A stretch of 64,000 bases of DNA from Aptenodytes patagonicus (GCF_965638725.1 NC_134961.1:496001-560000); one strand, 5' to 3'. Shown: positions 1-12,061, counted from the first letter of the stretch. Notes: generated from the letters alone by a model not told the origin. A program made the numbers and translations.

Positions 1-1209
1 CCCTCCTCTCTGCCACATAACTGCTGGTTTAATGCTGGTTTTCATGCTCAGGAGAGGCAGGGAGGACTGCAGAGACCCAAGCCCTAGTGCAAGCTGCCCG
101 GCAGGCCATGATCCGGGATGATTTTCCAGCAGTTGGTGGATGTATGGGATTTAAGGCAGCTGGAACAGGCTGTCAGGCATGCACCCTCGCCCACTGCCTC
201 TCCAGCCCCGGGTAGGATGTTTCCCCACAGGCAGATGGAGGGTTTGCCCAGCCGGGTACCAGGCTGCCATGCTGATCCGGCGCTGCCTCCAAGCGGCTCT
301 GTGCTCCGGTGGAGGGCAACCTTTCACCTCGGCAGGAAATTCCTTCAGCCGAAAGCAAGGAGCTATTTCAAGCAGGCCCGTGATTTTGGGCAGAAACCAA
401 ATTCTGTTTCCCAAACGCCTTTGACCGTGCAAGCTGTTCCCAGCTCCAAATTAGGGCATTTACTGAGGATGCCGGAGAGGGCCCCGGGGCAGCGGCACCC
501 TACACCCTTCCCCGGCCCCGCGTTACAGCTAGGGCCAAAGCCAGCCCAGCCTTTCCTCTGAGGCGCTGGATTAAGACCTATTTCTTCCCATTTAAGAATT
601 CCACAAGAAATATTTAGCAAAAGCCTTCTTCCCGTTTGCTCTTCCTACAGCTCCAGAGCCGAGGCAGGAGCACCTGGAGAAGAAAAGCTTCTCAGGTGTG
701 CATGGAGGGGGAATAACTTGAAACTTGAGAGTTTTTGCAAGATGCCCCGTCTGCCGCTAACCCTGTCCCCAGGCCTGAGACATCTTCCCCCAGCTGCTGT
801 CCCACTATACATCCCCTCCCTTGCCTTCACACTGAGCTGGGCAGCAGGCAAGAGAAGCAACTTGGAGCTCTCACGACAAGAAAGAAATCCCTTCCCACGC
901 CACTGGAGTCTACATTTGCTCCCGTGGGAGGAAGGTTCCTGTGCCGGCAGGCTGGTGCTGGCACTCAGAGAGGTGCAGGAGACCATGATGTCCTCGGGCC
1001 AGCACTGCGGCTAAGAGGAAGCAGCAACGGTCGAGGCAGAGGGGCAGCCAGCTGCCCACACCATGAAGGTCGCCCAGCCCAGGAGGAAGCACTGGAGCCC
1101 TCATGGGATAAGCGGGATGTGAGGGGGGGAACAAAAGCAGCCGTTAGTGCTGCTAGTAGAAGAAGGGAAGTGGTCTCAGTAACGGCGGGCCCCTTTCTGT
1201 GCCACTCAC
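1..1209 (-). other. CLCN7 intron 2, partial
   Basis: Sequence downstream of the exon 2 donor on the minus strand. I looked for the next conserved CLCN7 block (human DMDPPHPFPKEIPHNEK) on the minus strand and did not find it. The open frames here have no recognisable domain and no splice-bounded homology. I see nothing functional in this stretch. Confidence 0.6.
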
Positions 1210-4200
1210 CAGCTCACGGATGTCCTCGTTGAGGTCCACATTGCTCAGCTGCCCGATGCGCAGGAAGGAGGAAGGAGTGAGCTGAGGAGAGAAGGGAAAA
1301 CGGGGTCAATTCCTGAATGCGCCACAAGCCTTGGCAGAAGGAAGGAGCAGGCACACGGGTGCTCGTGCTCTGTGCCCCTCACCGAGCTCTGCCTGCCTGC
1401 CCGCCGCCAGAGCCCCCCTGAAGCACAGCACCCACAGAGGACTGCTCTCGGAGGACACACGGAGGAGGTGGGACCCACAACCCCGGAGGGAGCATGAGGC
1501 AGCGGCAATCTGCCAGGGTTTGGGCAAGCTGCTGCAACCTGTTAGTTGGCAGAGCCGGCTTGCCCCAGGGGAGGTGCCAGCCAGCAGCAGCTCATTCGAG
1601 GCCGGCAGCCCCAAGAGCTGGCCAGAGTCACCAACAGCCTCCAGCGAGGAGCGTGGCACGCCGACGCAGCAACCATGCAGCCAAGCAGCACGTTCCACAC
1701 TCCCCTGGAGCTGGGGAGCGACAGACCCCCCTGAACAGAAAGTGCCATCTCCGCGGTCACAAGCACACCAAGACCTGCCTGGGCCACCCCTCAGCTCACG
1801 CACCAGGCCAGTGACAAGGGATGGCCGAAGGCACGTTTGGCTCTGCCATCTGCTCCACGGGAGCAGTTCCCAGCCAGGGAAACGAGCACGTCGGCACGTT
1901 CATCTCCCTCCGAGCACCCAGAACTGCAGCGACGGCCGGGCCGGTTGCCAGCCAGCGCACACAAGAGGAAGCGGGGCACGTTGCTCCCACACAGCCTCGG
2001 GGACACCAGCGCCTCTCCGAGCCGGCCCCAGCGCGATGCTGGGAAGGAGCATTTGCGTCTCCCTCTGGGGAGGCAGGTTCTCCTTTTGCTGGTGACCACT
2101 CGGGCTTGTTACTGGCAGCGCAATTGCGTAACACGGGAGTTTTTGGACTATTTGTGGCACCTCTTGTCTCCTGGCCGAGCCAGCCTCCAGCCGGGCAGCG
2201 CTGCAAGGGGACCCAGCAGAAGCAGGCAAGCTGCTGTCACCCCTCCGCCATTGTGAAACGCAGGGATGCACAAGGGTGCAAGCAGCACTGTCACTAAGCA
2301 CAGCCCAAACGCCATTTCTCAACATTAAGATCTTCCCCTCTGGAGCCTCACCCCTCCCCAGCTGCCAGGCTAAAGAAGAATAAAAGAGGGATGGCGAGCA
2401 ACAGCGGGGCCCTGGCACATCAGTCCCTCTCTGCCGGCAAGCTGGCAGATCCCAGATCGAGCCCCTGCTGCTTTAATCCCCACCAATCCCGTCTGGAACA
2501 CGCAGGCCAGAGCGACCGGGAGCCGCGCACGTCACTGCAGATGAAGAATATCCCTTTGTGTTTGCAGCCTGACCTATTTTCCCCATTTCAGGTTCTCATT
2601 CGCTCCCTGACCTGCAGGCGGGTTTTGCTCCCACTTCTCAAACCCTCTTTGGTGCCCTTTCGTCCCCAAAAGCCTGAGCCACGGCAGGCAGGGGCGTCCC
2701 TGGCAAGGGAGCCGCAGGGCTGTGGATCAGCCCGCAGGAGGGGCTGAGCACAAGGTGCTCCACGTAGCGGTTTTTGGACATGGGTTTGCCAAGACCAGCC
2801 TGGTTCTGGTCTGTGATGGCTCCACAATCCCCCTGGAAAGGACCCAGGTGGACTTTCCCGGCAGTCAGAGCAGACCACCGTGGGCTCCTACAAGCCGGGC
2901 ACACCCGAGGCTGTCACCTCCCCGGGGGGGACGTGGATGGGAACTTACGCAGAGTCACGAGCTGGAGGCAGGAACTGCCCGTTTCGGTGCCCGCTGGTGC
3001 CCAGCCGCTCCGGTGGCAGGCAGAGGTCCCAGCTGGGCCCCCGCCGTCCTGGGGAGGGGGGAAGGACACGGTTCTCGCCCTGAAACCCTGGGAGGGACAA
3101 AGCTGAGACCTTGCAAGGGAAGCCACCTCCACCCGGCTTTAGGAAGCACAAAGGTTTAAGGCTCCCGTTAGATGCCACACGTCCAGGGCAAGATCAAGGC
3201 AACGAGATGGAAACGGTCGCTCATGCCATGTCGCCTGCTCATTCCTGGGCTCAGACCTCAGACAGGACCAGCCCTTCGGGGAAATTCTCCTTCTGCTAGC
3301 CATGGGGGTCCACAGAAAGATCAAATGTGGCTGAACCGGTGACACCCCCCTGCTACACCCCTTCCTGATGGAGCAAGCGGCCAGGGCACGGCAGCTTCAC
3401 TCCCAACAGATTAGGCAGCAGCAGGACCTAAGCACAGATGAAGGGAAAGGAGCTGCAGTTGAACCTGAAGCTGAACTTTGTTAGACAAGCAGCGTGTTTT
3501 TAATATGCGCCCCCCCCTCCCCAAGTCCTGGCATCTCTCCGGCATCCAGATGGGCCGAGCCGCTCTGCGAGCAGAGGGCTGGCTCCCGCCTCGCCTGGCA
3601 CAGGGATCACATGCCGGGAAGACAGGAAAAAGCTACTTCCCAACTTTTATAAGAGGGACACGGGGGATTCAGGCAGTCAGGAGCCAAGACAGAAGGTTAT
3701 TTGTGCACGGCTCAAAGATTCACCGAGCACATGGACAGCATTACCCTCCTTTGGATGTTTTTCAAACTCAGGCCAAGACAGCTGCTGATCCCGGGTACAT
3801 ATGATGTTGGTGTGACCGTGGTACGATTATCTCCACATAACAACACACACTGTTGCCAAAACCCAGAGGACACAGACTGGCTAACAGCTCTCCTGTTCCA
3901 GGAGAGGCTCTCGGGCCAGCTGAGCCTGCCTCCGACAGCGGCACATGAACAGCGACGGCACCCAGCCCTCAGCACTCGCCCCGTTTGGGTGGTAAAGCTA
4001 ATTCCTTACCCATTTTGAGCTCTGAAAAGAGATGTCTGGAGCCTTGATCTGGACCAAAACTGTTTAACATCTTTGTCAGTGGGACAGTTGGTACGCTGGT
4101 GGGCAGGGCTGCTCCTCAGAGGGACCTCACCAGGCTGCAGGGAAGCCCCTGAAGTTCAACAGAGGCAAATACAAAGCCCTGCACCTGGGATGGATGTGCC

Positions 4201-7200
4201 CCAGTGGTTAGAAAGCAGCTTTGCTGAGAAAGCCTTGCACCCAGCTGGTGGACAAGTTGAAGAGGAGTCGGTGGCACAAAGCTGCAGTGGAGGTGGTCAA
4301 CCAGTTCCTGGGTGGTGCAAGACCACAGCCAGGAGGTCCAGGGAAGGGATCCTACGCCTCCGCCTGGCACCTGCGATAGCACACCTGGGACTTGGTGTCC
4401 AGTTTGGGCTTCCCGGGACGAGAAAGGCACGGAGACACAGGAGTGAGTCCAGCACGACAGTCAGGGGCTGGAGTACATCATAAGACGTACAAGGAGAAGC
4501 TGGTGCTTCTCAGGGAGGTGATCTTGCCATCTCCAGACACCTAACAAGAGGTTACTGAGAAGACAGAGCCAGACTTTCCTCGAAGCTTTGCATTGATGGG
4601 ACAAGAAGCAGCGGACAAACTGCAGCAAGGGAACTTCTGCTTAGATATCAGAAACAAACGTCCACCCCGGGGGTGGCGACACACTGAACCTGGGGCCAGA
4701 GAGGGCACAGAGTCTCTGTCCTTGGAGATACCCAAATCTCCACCGGACATGGCCCTGAGCGACCTGGTCTAAGGGATCCGCTCTTAGCCGGGGCTGGGCT
4801 AGAGATCTCCCGAGGCCCCTTCCCCCTTCACCATGCTGCCACCCACTCCAGCACTGATCTGAGACGGGCGACAGCAAATTCAGGATCAATCTCAACAAGA
4901 AAAAAATCTGGCAGAAGATCTCAACCACCACCTTCTACTCATGCCCCGAAAGGATCATCTCCAAGATCGGGCAGCGGCAGCTGAATGCAAGATACCAGCA
5001 CCAGCCTGGAGCATCGCAGGTCGGGGTGGGAGACAGCAGCACTGCTGCCAGCATCCCCGTTCGGCAGAGGTGACAAGCAGCCACACTGCTATACGTGATG
5101 CCACAGCAGTGTTTTACCTCCAAGCAGAGCAGTCAAAGAGCAATCCCTGTTTGTGAATAGCAGAATGACTTCAGCTGAGGCTAAAACGCCGCAGAACCAA
5201 CCCGGGTTGTGTGCACAGCGACCTAGCAGTGCCTCCCAAACGTCGCTCTGAAGAACTGTAAATAGGGAGCATCTGACTCTGCTCCACAGCCCATTTCCAC
5301 AGGGATGAGCCAGCGAGGCTGCTGCCTGCAGGACATCGCCCACCCCCAGCAACCACCGCCTGGCGTGAAGACGGCCCCCCACACGCTGCCCCTTATCACC
5401 ATCCTGCTGCTCACTAACGAACTGGAAGCACGTGGCTTTCTGTTATCGATGAGATAAAGTGCGATGCAGACCGCATCAGGAGCCCACAGCAGTATTGCAG
5501 AAGCAGCGGGAGGGAAGGAAGAGGATTTCCAGCACCCAGGGCCCTCTTGGCCCCAGTGCGCTCTGCCGAGGAGCCCCCGGTACCCGCTTGGGTGGGAAGG
5601 ACGGCTCCAGGCTGCAAGGCTGTGTCACCGGGTGGCTCACCGGCAGGGGAAGCCCTGTCACCGGCTACAGCAGCGTATGGGGGAGATGGGCTGCAGGGCT
5701 TTTGAAATCCCCCTCCTCTGACACACAACCACAGCTGCGATGGGCTTCAAACCAACGCAGCCATCATCCCCGAAACACACCACACCGGGAGAGAACGAGG
5801 CTCCTCACCTCCAGGCCCATAAGGGAGGAGAAAGCATCCGGACTCTCCCCGTGGCGTCACCACTCGGCTATGATTTTGCTTCCAGCCTCCCGATGCCACT
5901 CCAGGGCACAGCTGCTCCTTGCCCCTCACCTGCACGAGGCCGGGAGATGCCATTATTGTCCTGGCCCACCTGCCTTTCTCTGGGCACCTTGTCCCATGTG
6001 TCCCCTCTGCAGAGGAGCAGCGCAAGGTTAAAGCGCCGCGGCAGTCCCCAACGGTGCGAGCACCCAGCAGAAGGAACTGGACTCGCTAAAACCCCTCTGC
6101 TTGGGGAAGGTCCTGCCACCACCCGAAGGCAGTGGCTTTCCAGGGAGGCCAGCTCCGGGCTCCTGGCAGCAGGCAGGCCGGGACAGGCAGCCTCTCTGCC
6201 GGTACCCAGGGGACGCGCAACCTGCAGCCCATCCGCCAGGAATCAGGGCTCACCCAGCAGACTTCTCTTTTTCTCCCTCCCCCCTGCCAAGATTTTCCGA
6301 TTGCAGCAAGCGCGGCAGCCCTCCGGCATCGCCACCCGGCCACAAAGGCTGCATTTTGCCCTCTGCTATTTGAAGTTAAAGAAAACAAGACCAACAATAT
6401 CTAGAGATATTGTGCATCTAGAGATGCAGAATAAACACACAAGGGTTAAGAAGGATGAGCCGCCCAGGAGCAGCAGCCTGGTCCACATTTTGGTGACCCC
6501 CTGCCCACACCCCCTGTTCCAGGCACCCTCTGGAGCAGGAGCATTATACCAATCCCAAAGTCAAGGCATTTTAGCACAAACACAGACATATCTTCGATGG
6601 GTAGCAAAGGAGAAGCGTTCTTTTTCGAAAAATGCCTAATGATGGAAATTGGCTGCTCTTACTAAAATTGTCCACCCGCTTTTCAACCCGAGAACTGCCA
6701 CGCACGGCTCGAGAACGTGGGAAAGGGGTAGCCCACGGCAGGCGTGATGCTCAGACACACAGGCAGCCTCTCGCTTCTTGATATACTCGAGGCACTAGAA
6801 AGTCCTGGTGAGAGGATGAAGGCTCAGTCAGCTCCGGAGCAGCGCTCAGCTGGCCCCAAAACCAGAGGAGACCTCAGGCACAGCCCTGTAGCATCCCCCG
6901 CTACAGTCGTGTTTATCCAGCCCCTCCTCACCTCTCGCCCACAAGCACTCGATCTCAGTCTCTCGCAGCACTCAGCCGGGGAACTACAGACCCATGTTTC
7001 CTTTTGTCACTTGAAGATCACTTTCACTTCCATTAAACAAGCACGTGAGAAAGGGAAGAAGCTCCACCGGGGACATTTTTATTGTATTACCACAACCCAG
7101 GTTTAAGCCTCCCGTGAGCTAAGCAGCTCCAGTCTCTGTTTCTCTGCCAAAGCTGTCCTGCCTTCCCGCTTCAATCTATACGACTATACAGCATCTAGGT

Positions 7201-9128
7201 CAAAGGACCGTCCGAGGGAGAGAAGCAGCTGCCCTACACCGAAAGGCAACCCCAGCGCTACAGTGACAACCCAGCTGCCACTGCCAGGTCGGTGCCGCTG
7301 CCGGGGGCACGTGTGGTCCGGGCAGCCCTGGGTTCGGAGCGCTGGCAAGGTACTCGCTCTCCTCCTTTGCTAAAGGAAAATGCCACGTAGTGCCTTGTCA
7401 CCAGCTGGGGCCTGAGCCATCCGCACCGTGAAGGGACACGGTGACAATAAATCAGATCAGCAGGGCCAGGTCTCCACCACTGTGGAGCCCTGCTGTAGGG
7501 GGGGGCTCAGGCATTTCTTCTGAGCCACCAGGAAAACCCTTTCCTAACTGACCCACAGCCACAGGATCTGGTTAATCCCTATTTCAACAAACTTCAGACC
7601 TGCAGAATTCGCCACGTGGTCTTTAAAGTCAACCCGTGCTGTAAATACACCGCGTGCTGTTGTACCGGCTGGGAAGATTATTTTTATTTTCACACCAGAA
7701 CAGCTGCAATGGTACAGGCGACTCCTTCCAGCCGCCGTGCCCTGCTCCCGCAGCGCCACGCTAGGCACTTCCAGCCTAACGAACCCTGCATTTCCCTCTA
7801 ATTAGCCTGCTGTTCTGACTTGCCCAGGAGCAGGACAGCACAGAATCGTGCTCGGCGAGACATCCCTGCTAACAGCTGCCAAAGGCTGGCACCGCTCCTC
7901 CTCCTCTAAGCTCAGGTGTCCCAGCAAACTCTTTGTAGGAAATTTGAGGACGTCACCCGGAGGCAGCTCCTCTCCCACCTGGCGCTGGCATGGAAGCGCC
8001 CCGTGGACCTGGCCTGACCGCGGCCCTCGCCCGGCACAGCCCGCCCAGCCACAGCTTCGCTCTGTAACAGGCACAGAGTGCCTCGGCCAGAGCCACGGCG
8101 TGCTTCTTGTGGAGAAGAGACTGCTAGGCAGACTGCCCGAGTAACAGCCTCCGGGTACACTGGAGAGAAGTTTCTCTTCAGTTAATTACCCCAAATTAAT
8201 TTGCAAGAAGGAACTGGCCTCCCTGTGTTTGTGATACGTCCCACCCTGGATTCCTTTTGCCAACGTAGTTCCATCCGTACTGCACGATGCCCACCACCAC
8301 GCCAGCGCTAGACGCTCTCGTGTTCGAGCCCGACATGTTGGTTTGGGCATCAGCAGCGTGCCAGGCAGCAGGCTCTCTCACAGAACGGTACTTTTAGTAG
8401 AAATGAAGCGGGCAGCCCCAGCGGGCAGGAGCAGGGCCCTGCTCAGCACAAGGTCCCGCTGGCAGGGACCGTCTCAGCCGCTCGGCTGCACCCACGGCTG
8501 AGGAGCGGGCAGGAGCCGGCCCCGCGGAGCTGCAGCGAGGTCCCGGCTGGGCATCGGCATCGCTGTGCGCCGGCACCTCATGACGGGAGCCGGCCGTGGC
8601 GGGACCGCTGTACGGGGGGCGGCGAGTCAGCCCCCACACTCACATTTTCCCCCACGAGTGACAAGAGGGTCCCATACCCCGGCCGTGGCTCCCTCCCGGC
8701 TTCTCCCCGCGCCGAGCCCTACCAGGTTCTGCTTTCCCCCGGGCTCCCCGGCTTGGGGGAGCCCGAACTCCCCCCGGAGCTGCTCACGGAGCAGAGCCCC
8801 GGCACCCCGCAGCTCCCTGCCGGCAGCCGCCGCCCAGCCCCGGGGCAACGAACACGGTTAAACGCTACAGGGGAGGGGGATGCGGACACGACCCCGGCCC
8901 CAGCCTCCCTCCGGCGGCGTCCCGGCGCAGGGAGGCCCGGGACGGGGCAGACACACACACACACCCCCCCCCGGTGCCGGTGCCGGTACCCACCTGCCGG
9001 GCGCCGCCCGCCGCCCCGGGGCCGGTGCCGTTGAGCAGCGGGGTGGTCTCGCCCGCACGCCCGTCCTCGTCGTCGTCCTCGTCGCGGTCGCGGCCGGACC
9101 AGGACACCTTCTTGGCGACGTTGGCCAT
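1210..9128 (-). CDS. CLCN7: CLCN7, lysosomal chloride/proton exchanger 7 (5' end only: exons 1 and 2)
   Basis: ClC-7 is the 2Cl-/H+ exchanger of lysosomes and the osteoclast ruffled border and works with the subunit OSTM1. Only the cytosolic N-terminus is in the window. Exon 1 is 8994-9128 (45 codons): it opens [16 protein letters not shown], nearly the same as the human N-terminus, then an acidic stretch and a TPLLNG dileucine of the kind used for lysosomal sorting. It ends ..ARQ at a GTGGGT donor. Exon 2 is 1210-1281 (24 codons, phase 0), reading [20 protein letters not shown], between a CTCAG acceptor and a GTGAGT donor; it corresponds to the human segment around RVGHMSSVELDDELL. All transmembrane and CBS-domain exons lie beyond base 1. 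The start is the only ATG before the conserved block. No other CLCN7 exon was found in bases 1-1209. Identity is firm; the exon 2 limits rest on splice consensus and homology. Confidence 0.92.
1282..8993 (-). other. CLCN7 intron 1 (7.7 kb)
   Basis: Phase-0 intron between exon 1 (donor GTGGGT at 8988-8993) and exon 2 (acceptor CAG at 1282-1284). It is GC-rich and carries many long chance frames on both strands, none with recognisable domains. The only identifiable element is the CR1 relic at about 4040-4846. A short CA/C-rich run sits at about 8950-8972, close to the exon 1 donor. Outside these I see no gene, RNA or strong repeat. The GC-rich end near exon 1 belongs to the CpG-rich promoter region. 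Confidence 0.75.
4040..4846 (+). mobile_element. CR1 LINE relic (3' half of ORF2 plus 3' tail)
   Basis: A decayed CR1 non-LTR retrotransposon on the plus strand, antisense to CLCN7. Landmarks in the order known for avian CR1: TTTAACATCTTTGTCAGTG near 4063, AAGTTCAACAGAGGCAAATA near 4151, CTGCACCTGGG near 4180, GAGAAGACAGAGCCAGACTT near 4557, CTTGGAGATACCCAAATCTC near 4721, GGACATGGCCCTGAGC near 4744, and the tail GGGCTAGAGATCTCCCGAGG near 4796. The reading frame is broken by many changes and small deletions, so it is an old, dead, 5'-truncated copy. Avian CR1 elements typically end in a short 8-bp-type tail rather than poly-A, which fits the absence of poly-A here. Confidence 0.88.
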
Positions 9129-9174
9129 GCGGGGCGGCGGCGCGCACCTCCGCCGACCACTGCCTCACCGGCTG

Positions 9175-9208
9175 GTCATGTGACCGCCGGGCCGCCGCCC
9201 TCACGTGA
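9175..9208 (-). promoter_or_regulatory. Two CLEAR/M-box type E-boxes upstream of CLCN7
   Basis: GTCATGTGAC (9175-9184) and CTCACGTGAG (9200-9209) are both palindromic E-box variants, about 47 and 72 bp upstream of the CLCN7 ATG. TCACGTGA is the core of the CLEAR element bound by TFEB/TFE3, and TCATGTGA is the M-box form preferred by MITF. Lysosomal genes, CLCN7 among them, are established targets of this factor family. The sites are seen in the sequence; their use is inferred. Confidence 0.65.
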
Positions 9209-9248
9209 GTGCTACGGCGACCGGCAGGGGCCGTCCCGCCCCGCGGCA

Positions 9249-9265
9249 CCATGGGAGTTGTAGTC
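9249..9265 (-). promoter_or_regulatory. ACTACAACTCCCATGG (ZNF143/GFY-type) promoter motif
   Basis: Read on the minus strand this site gives ACTACAACTCCCATGG, a close match to the ACTACAATTCCC motif found in housekeeping CpG-island promoters and associated with ZNF143/THAP11. It lies about 125 bp upstream of the CLCN7 start codon, close to where transcription should begin. Only the motif is seen; binding is inferred. Confidence 0.5.
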
Positions 9266-10205
9266 CCGCCTGTAGGTCCCCCGCGCCCCTTCCCCGGAGA
9301 AGGAGCCAGAGTCCGTCCCCGGCCTGTCCCGCAGCCGCCTCCGGGGACGGGCGCTGCCGCGCTGGGGCCTGACGCGGGCGTGACAGCGGTGACGGCAGCC
9401 CGGGAGGCTGCAGGGCCGCTGCAAGGCCTTGCCCCACGGCAGCACCCTCCGGCTGTCGGCCGTGGCCGGGCAGCAAGGCCCCGCCGCCCCTGGGGAACAC
9501 GGGGCTCGGGGAGCAGCCAGAGCCCGGCGCTGCTCCTGCTCTCCAGGCAGAGGCTTTCGCAGGGCAGCCATTTGGGAGCGTTTTGTGTGCTTCGCCCGAG
9601 CCCCCCGGAGCAGCACAGCTCAGCCCAAAGCTCGGGACCGTCCCAGGAGCCCCTCCGGTGGGGGCCGGGCACATGGGACAGACACCGGCACCTGCTCCGG
9701 CACCTCTGGCTCACTCCCGGTCATGGGCTTTTCCGTGCTACAACTTCCCCCCAGGTCTGACTCAGTGGCAGATGCTGGCGGTGGCAGGGGACAGGCGGCA
9801 AGCACCCGCGCGTGACCCAGGCCAGGGCTCCGACTCCTGCGCAGAGCCGCTCCTGCCCAGCTGTAAGTGGCACTGACCGTTACAGTGAAGAGCGAGACCA
9901 GAAATAAATGAGGTTTCTTCTCTGCCTGGAGCATTTTAATAGGAACGACAGGGCTGTACATCCTCTGGGGAGAGGAGCTGATGACCTCCCAGCTTTGGGA
10001 CAGGCCCCAGGACCGGATCCCACCTCTGCCGTACCCTGGCTGTCAAAACCCCTTTTGCTTTTCCCCACCTCCGGTGGTCCCAGTCCTGAGACACCCTCTC
10101 TGCCTGGTGTCCCATCACCCCGGGAGGACGTGGCTTGTACTGCCATCAGCACCATGAGCCAGCTGTGACGGCTGGGAGCTGGCACCGTTCCTGCTACCAG
10201 GCTCA
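9266..10205. other. CLCN7 promoter to PTX4 3' flank
   Basis: About 0.94 kb of GC-rich sequence between the CLCN7 promoter motifs and the PTX4 stop codon. The part next to CLCN7 is CpG-rich. The part next to PTX4 should be its 3' UTR: an ATTAAA hexamer on the minus strand (plus-strand TTTAAT, 9935-9940) lies 270 bp past the stop and is the best candidate poly(A) signal. The AATAAA at about 9903 is on the other strand and has no gene to serve. No further coding sequence recognised. Confidence 0.5.
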
Positions 10206-11725
10206 TCACAGGCAGTGCCGGAGGCATGGGCACGCCACCCTCCGCACCCCGCCCTGCAGGGAGGCATTGGCCAGCGTGAGGAGGGGGCCACAGGGCAGCC
10301 CCCGGCCAGTTGCCATGCTGGCCACCTCCCCGGGCAGGAGAGCCCGGCTCCAGAGAGCAAAGCCAGCCAGGTGACCCATGAAAGCTTCTGCAGTGCTGAA
10401 GTCCCTGCCGGGGCAGTCCTGCTCCTGGCCCAGCACCAGAGAGCCACCAGCGGTAATTTCATAGCCCTGCCGGAAGCTGGAGCCGGCAGCCAGCAGCCGC
10501 CTGTCCACATAGAAGCGGTACTGGCCCTGGCCAGAGGACCAGGTGAGGCAGAGGTGGTGCCACTTGCCATCCAGGAGCCACATCACTGGGAGCTCCCGAA
10601 ACTCCCCATCCCCGATGACAAAGCATGCAAAGCCGGGGACGTCCCCACTGCAGCCACACATGGCCAGCTTGCTGCCACCATCCTCGATGGCGTAGGAGAG
10701 GAGGGCACCGAGGCGGGGGCCTGGGGTGGCCAGCCAGGTGCAGAGCGACAGTGCCCGCAGGCCCTGGCGTGGCCCTGGCCCCAGGACGGCCATGTGCTCG
10801 GCGGAGGTGTTCGGGAAGAGCAGGATGGCACCGGCGCGGCAGGCTGGGGAGGTGGGTGCCGGGGCAGGAGGCCCGTACCTACCCTCTCCTGGCTGCTGGG
10901 GGGCCAGCGGCTGCTCCTGGGGGACTGCGGTCACAGTGGGGAGCACCGGTGCCACAGCTTGGGCTCCCGGTGCTGCGTCGCAAGGGCACTCCACATCCTC
11001 CCCGGGCGCTCCACCAGGCCTGGCATCAGCTGGCAGCTGGTGCCCTTCCTCCTGCTGGTGTTGCTGCCACCGCCTTGCCTTTGGGCGCCGAGGGCTGGGA
11101 GTGCTGAGGGCCACCCGGCCCTGCGGCTCCCGCTCCAGCTGGCTGCCCCAGCTCCGGGCAGCATCCGGCAGGCCGTGCGGCTTGGTGCCAGCCTCCACGG
11201 GTGGACCTGGTGGGTGGGTGAGCGGGTGGTGCGGCGGGCTCAGGACACTCACTGTCCCCTCCAGCCGCTTCAGCCTGCGGTGCAGCCGCCGGCCAGTGGT
11301 GGTCAAGCGGGCCACTTCAGCACCCAGGGCAGCCTGGGCAGCGGCAGCCGCCTCCGCCTGCTCTGCCAGCGCCCGGAAGCGTCTGTCGATGTTGTAGGAG
11401 ATGTTGTAGTTCCCGGCGATGCTCTGGAGATGGCTCAGCATCACCTCCTGGAGCCGGCGAAACTGCAAGGGAGCGGGGCAAGGCAGGGTGAACCCACATC
11501 CCCCTGCCGGGCCCCTGCAGCGTCGCCAACCCCCAGCCCGGCCAAAACACCGAGTGCCCCCCTGGGCTGTGCCCCTTCCCCGACCCAGGCACCCACCTGC
11601 TCCTCCAGCCGCTGCAGCCGCAGGAGCAGGGGGCCGGGGCGGGCCATGGGCCCCGGTGCCTGGGTCAGGCCACCCTGCAGGGTGGCAGCGAGGAGCAGGC
11701 AGAGCGGCAGCGCTGTCCCTGCCAT
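10206..11725 (-). CDS. PTX4: PTX4, pentraxin 4 (secreted long pentraxin)
   Basis: Exon 1 is 11597-11725 (43 codons) and encodes a signal peptide, MAGTALPLCLLLAATLQGG, then ..LLLRLQRLEEQ, ending at a GTGGGT donor. Exon 2 starts at 11462 after TTGCAG and reads without interruption to the stop at 10206, giving 461 residues (human about 478). Residues about 44-115 (FRRLQEVMLSHLQSIAGNYN onward) form a heptad-like coiled coil matching human PTX4. A Pro-rich linker follows. The pentraxin domain runs from about residue 251 to the end and has the family signature HLCLTWSS (H346, C348, W351) and the partner cysteine in SLCTWL. Like other long pentraxins it should form secreted, Ca2+-binding oligomers; its ligand is unknown. 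A strong GTGAGT donor sequence lies in frame in the linker (11247-11252), so an additional intron there cannot be excluded. The identity is secure; the linker structure is less so. Confidence 0.9.
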
Positions 11726-12060
11726 GCCGCTGCCGGACGCTTTCTGCCTGCACGGCAGGGCCAGCCCTGGCCCCTGCGGTGCCCCTCGGGGGTGGCCTCC
11801 ACCATGATGAGATCCACAGCCGCGCTGGCGTGCCCCAGCAGCCGCCGGCACCAGGGCTCCCAGCCCTGTGGCCCCGGGCCAGGCACTCTGTGGGGGTGGT
11901 TGGCCCTGGCCCAGGAGCTCCCCGAGGCTCACGGGGCAGGGGCCAGGCAGGGGGTGCTGAGCCACAGGCAGGGGGAGGCGGGGGGGGACCACAGGTGTGT
12001 GGGCCTGGTGGGTCCAGCCATGGAGGGCAGCAGGGTGGGGAGTCTCAGACTAACACACTG
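11726..12060. other. PTX4 upstream flank
   Basis: GC-rich sequence upstream of the PTX4 start codon and left of the minisatellite. It should hold the PTX4 5' UTR and promoter, but I see no clear TATA box or other decisive motif. The frames present have no recognisable product. Confidence 0.4.
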
Positions 12061-12061
12061 G

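Noticed and set aside
1331-2206. Overlapping 130-250 residue open frames on both strands in CLCN7 intron 1
   Set aside because: GC-rich sequence lacks stop codons by chance; no recognisable domains, and the stretch is intronic to a secure gene model.
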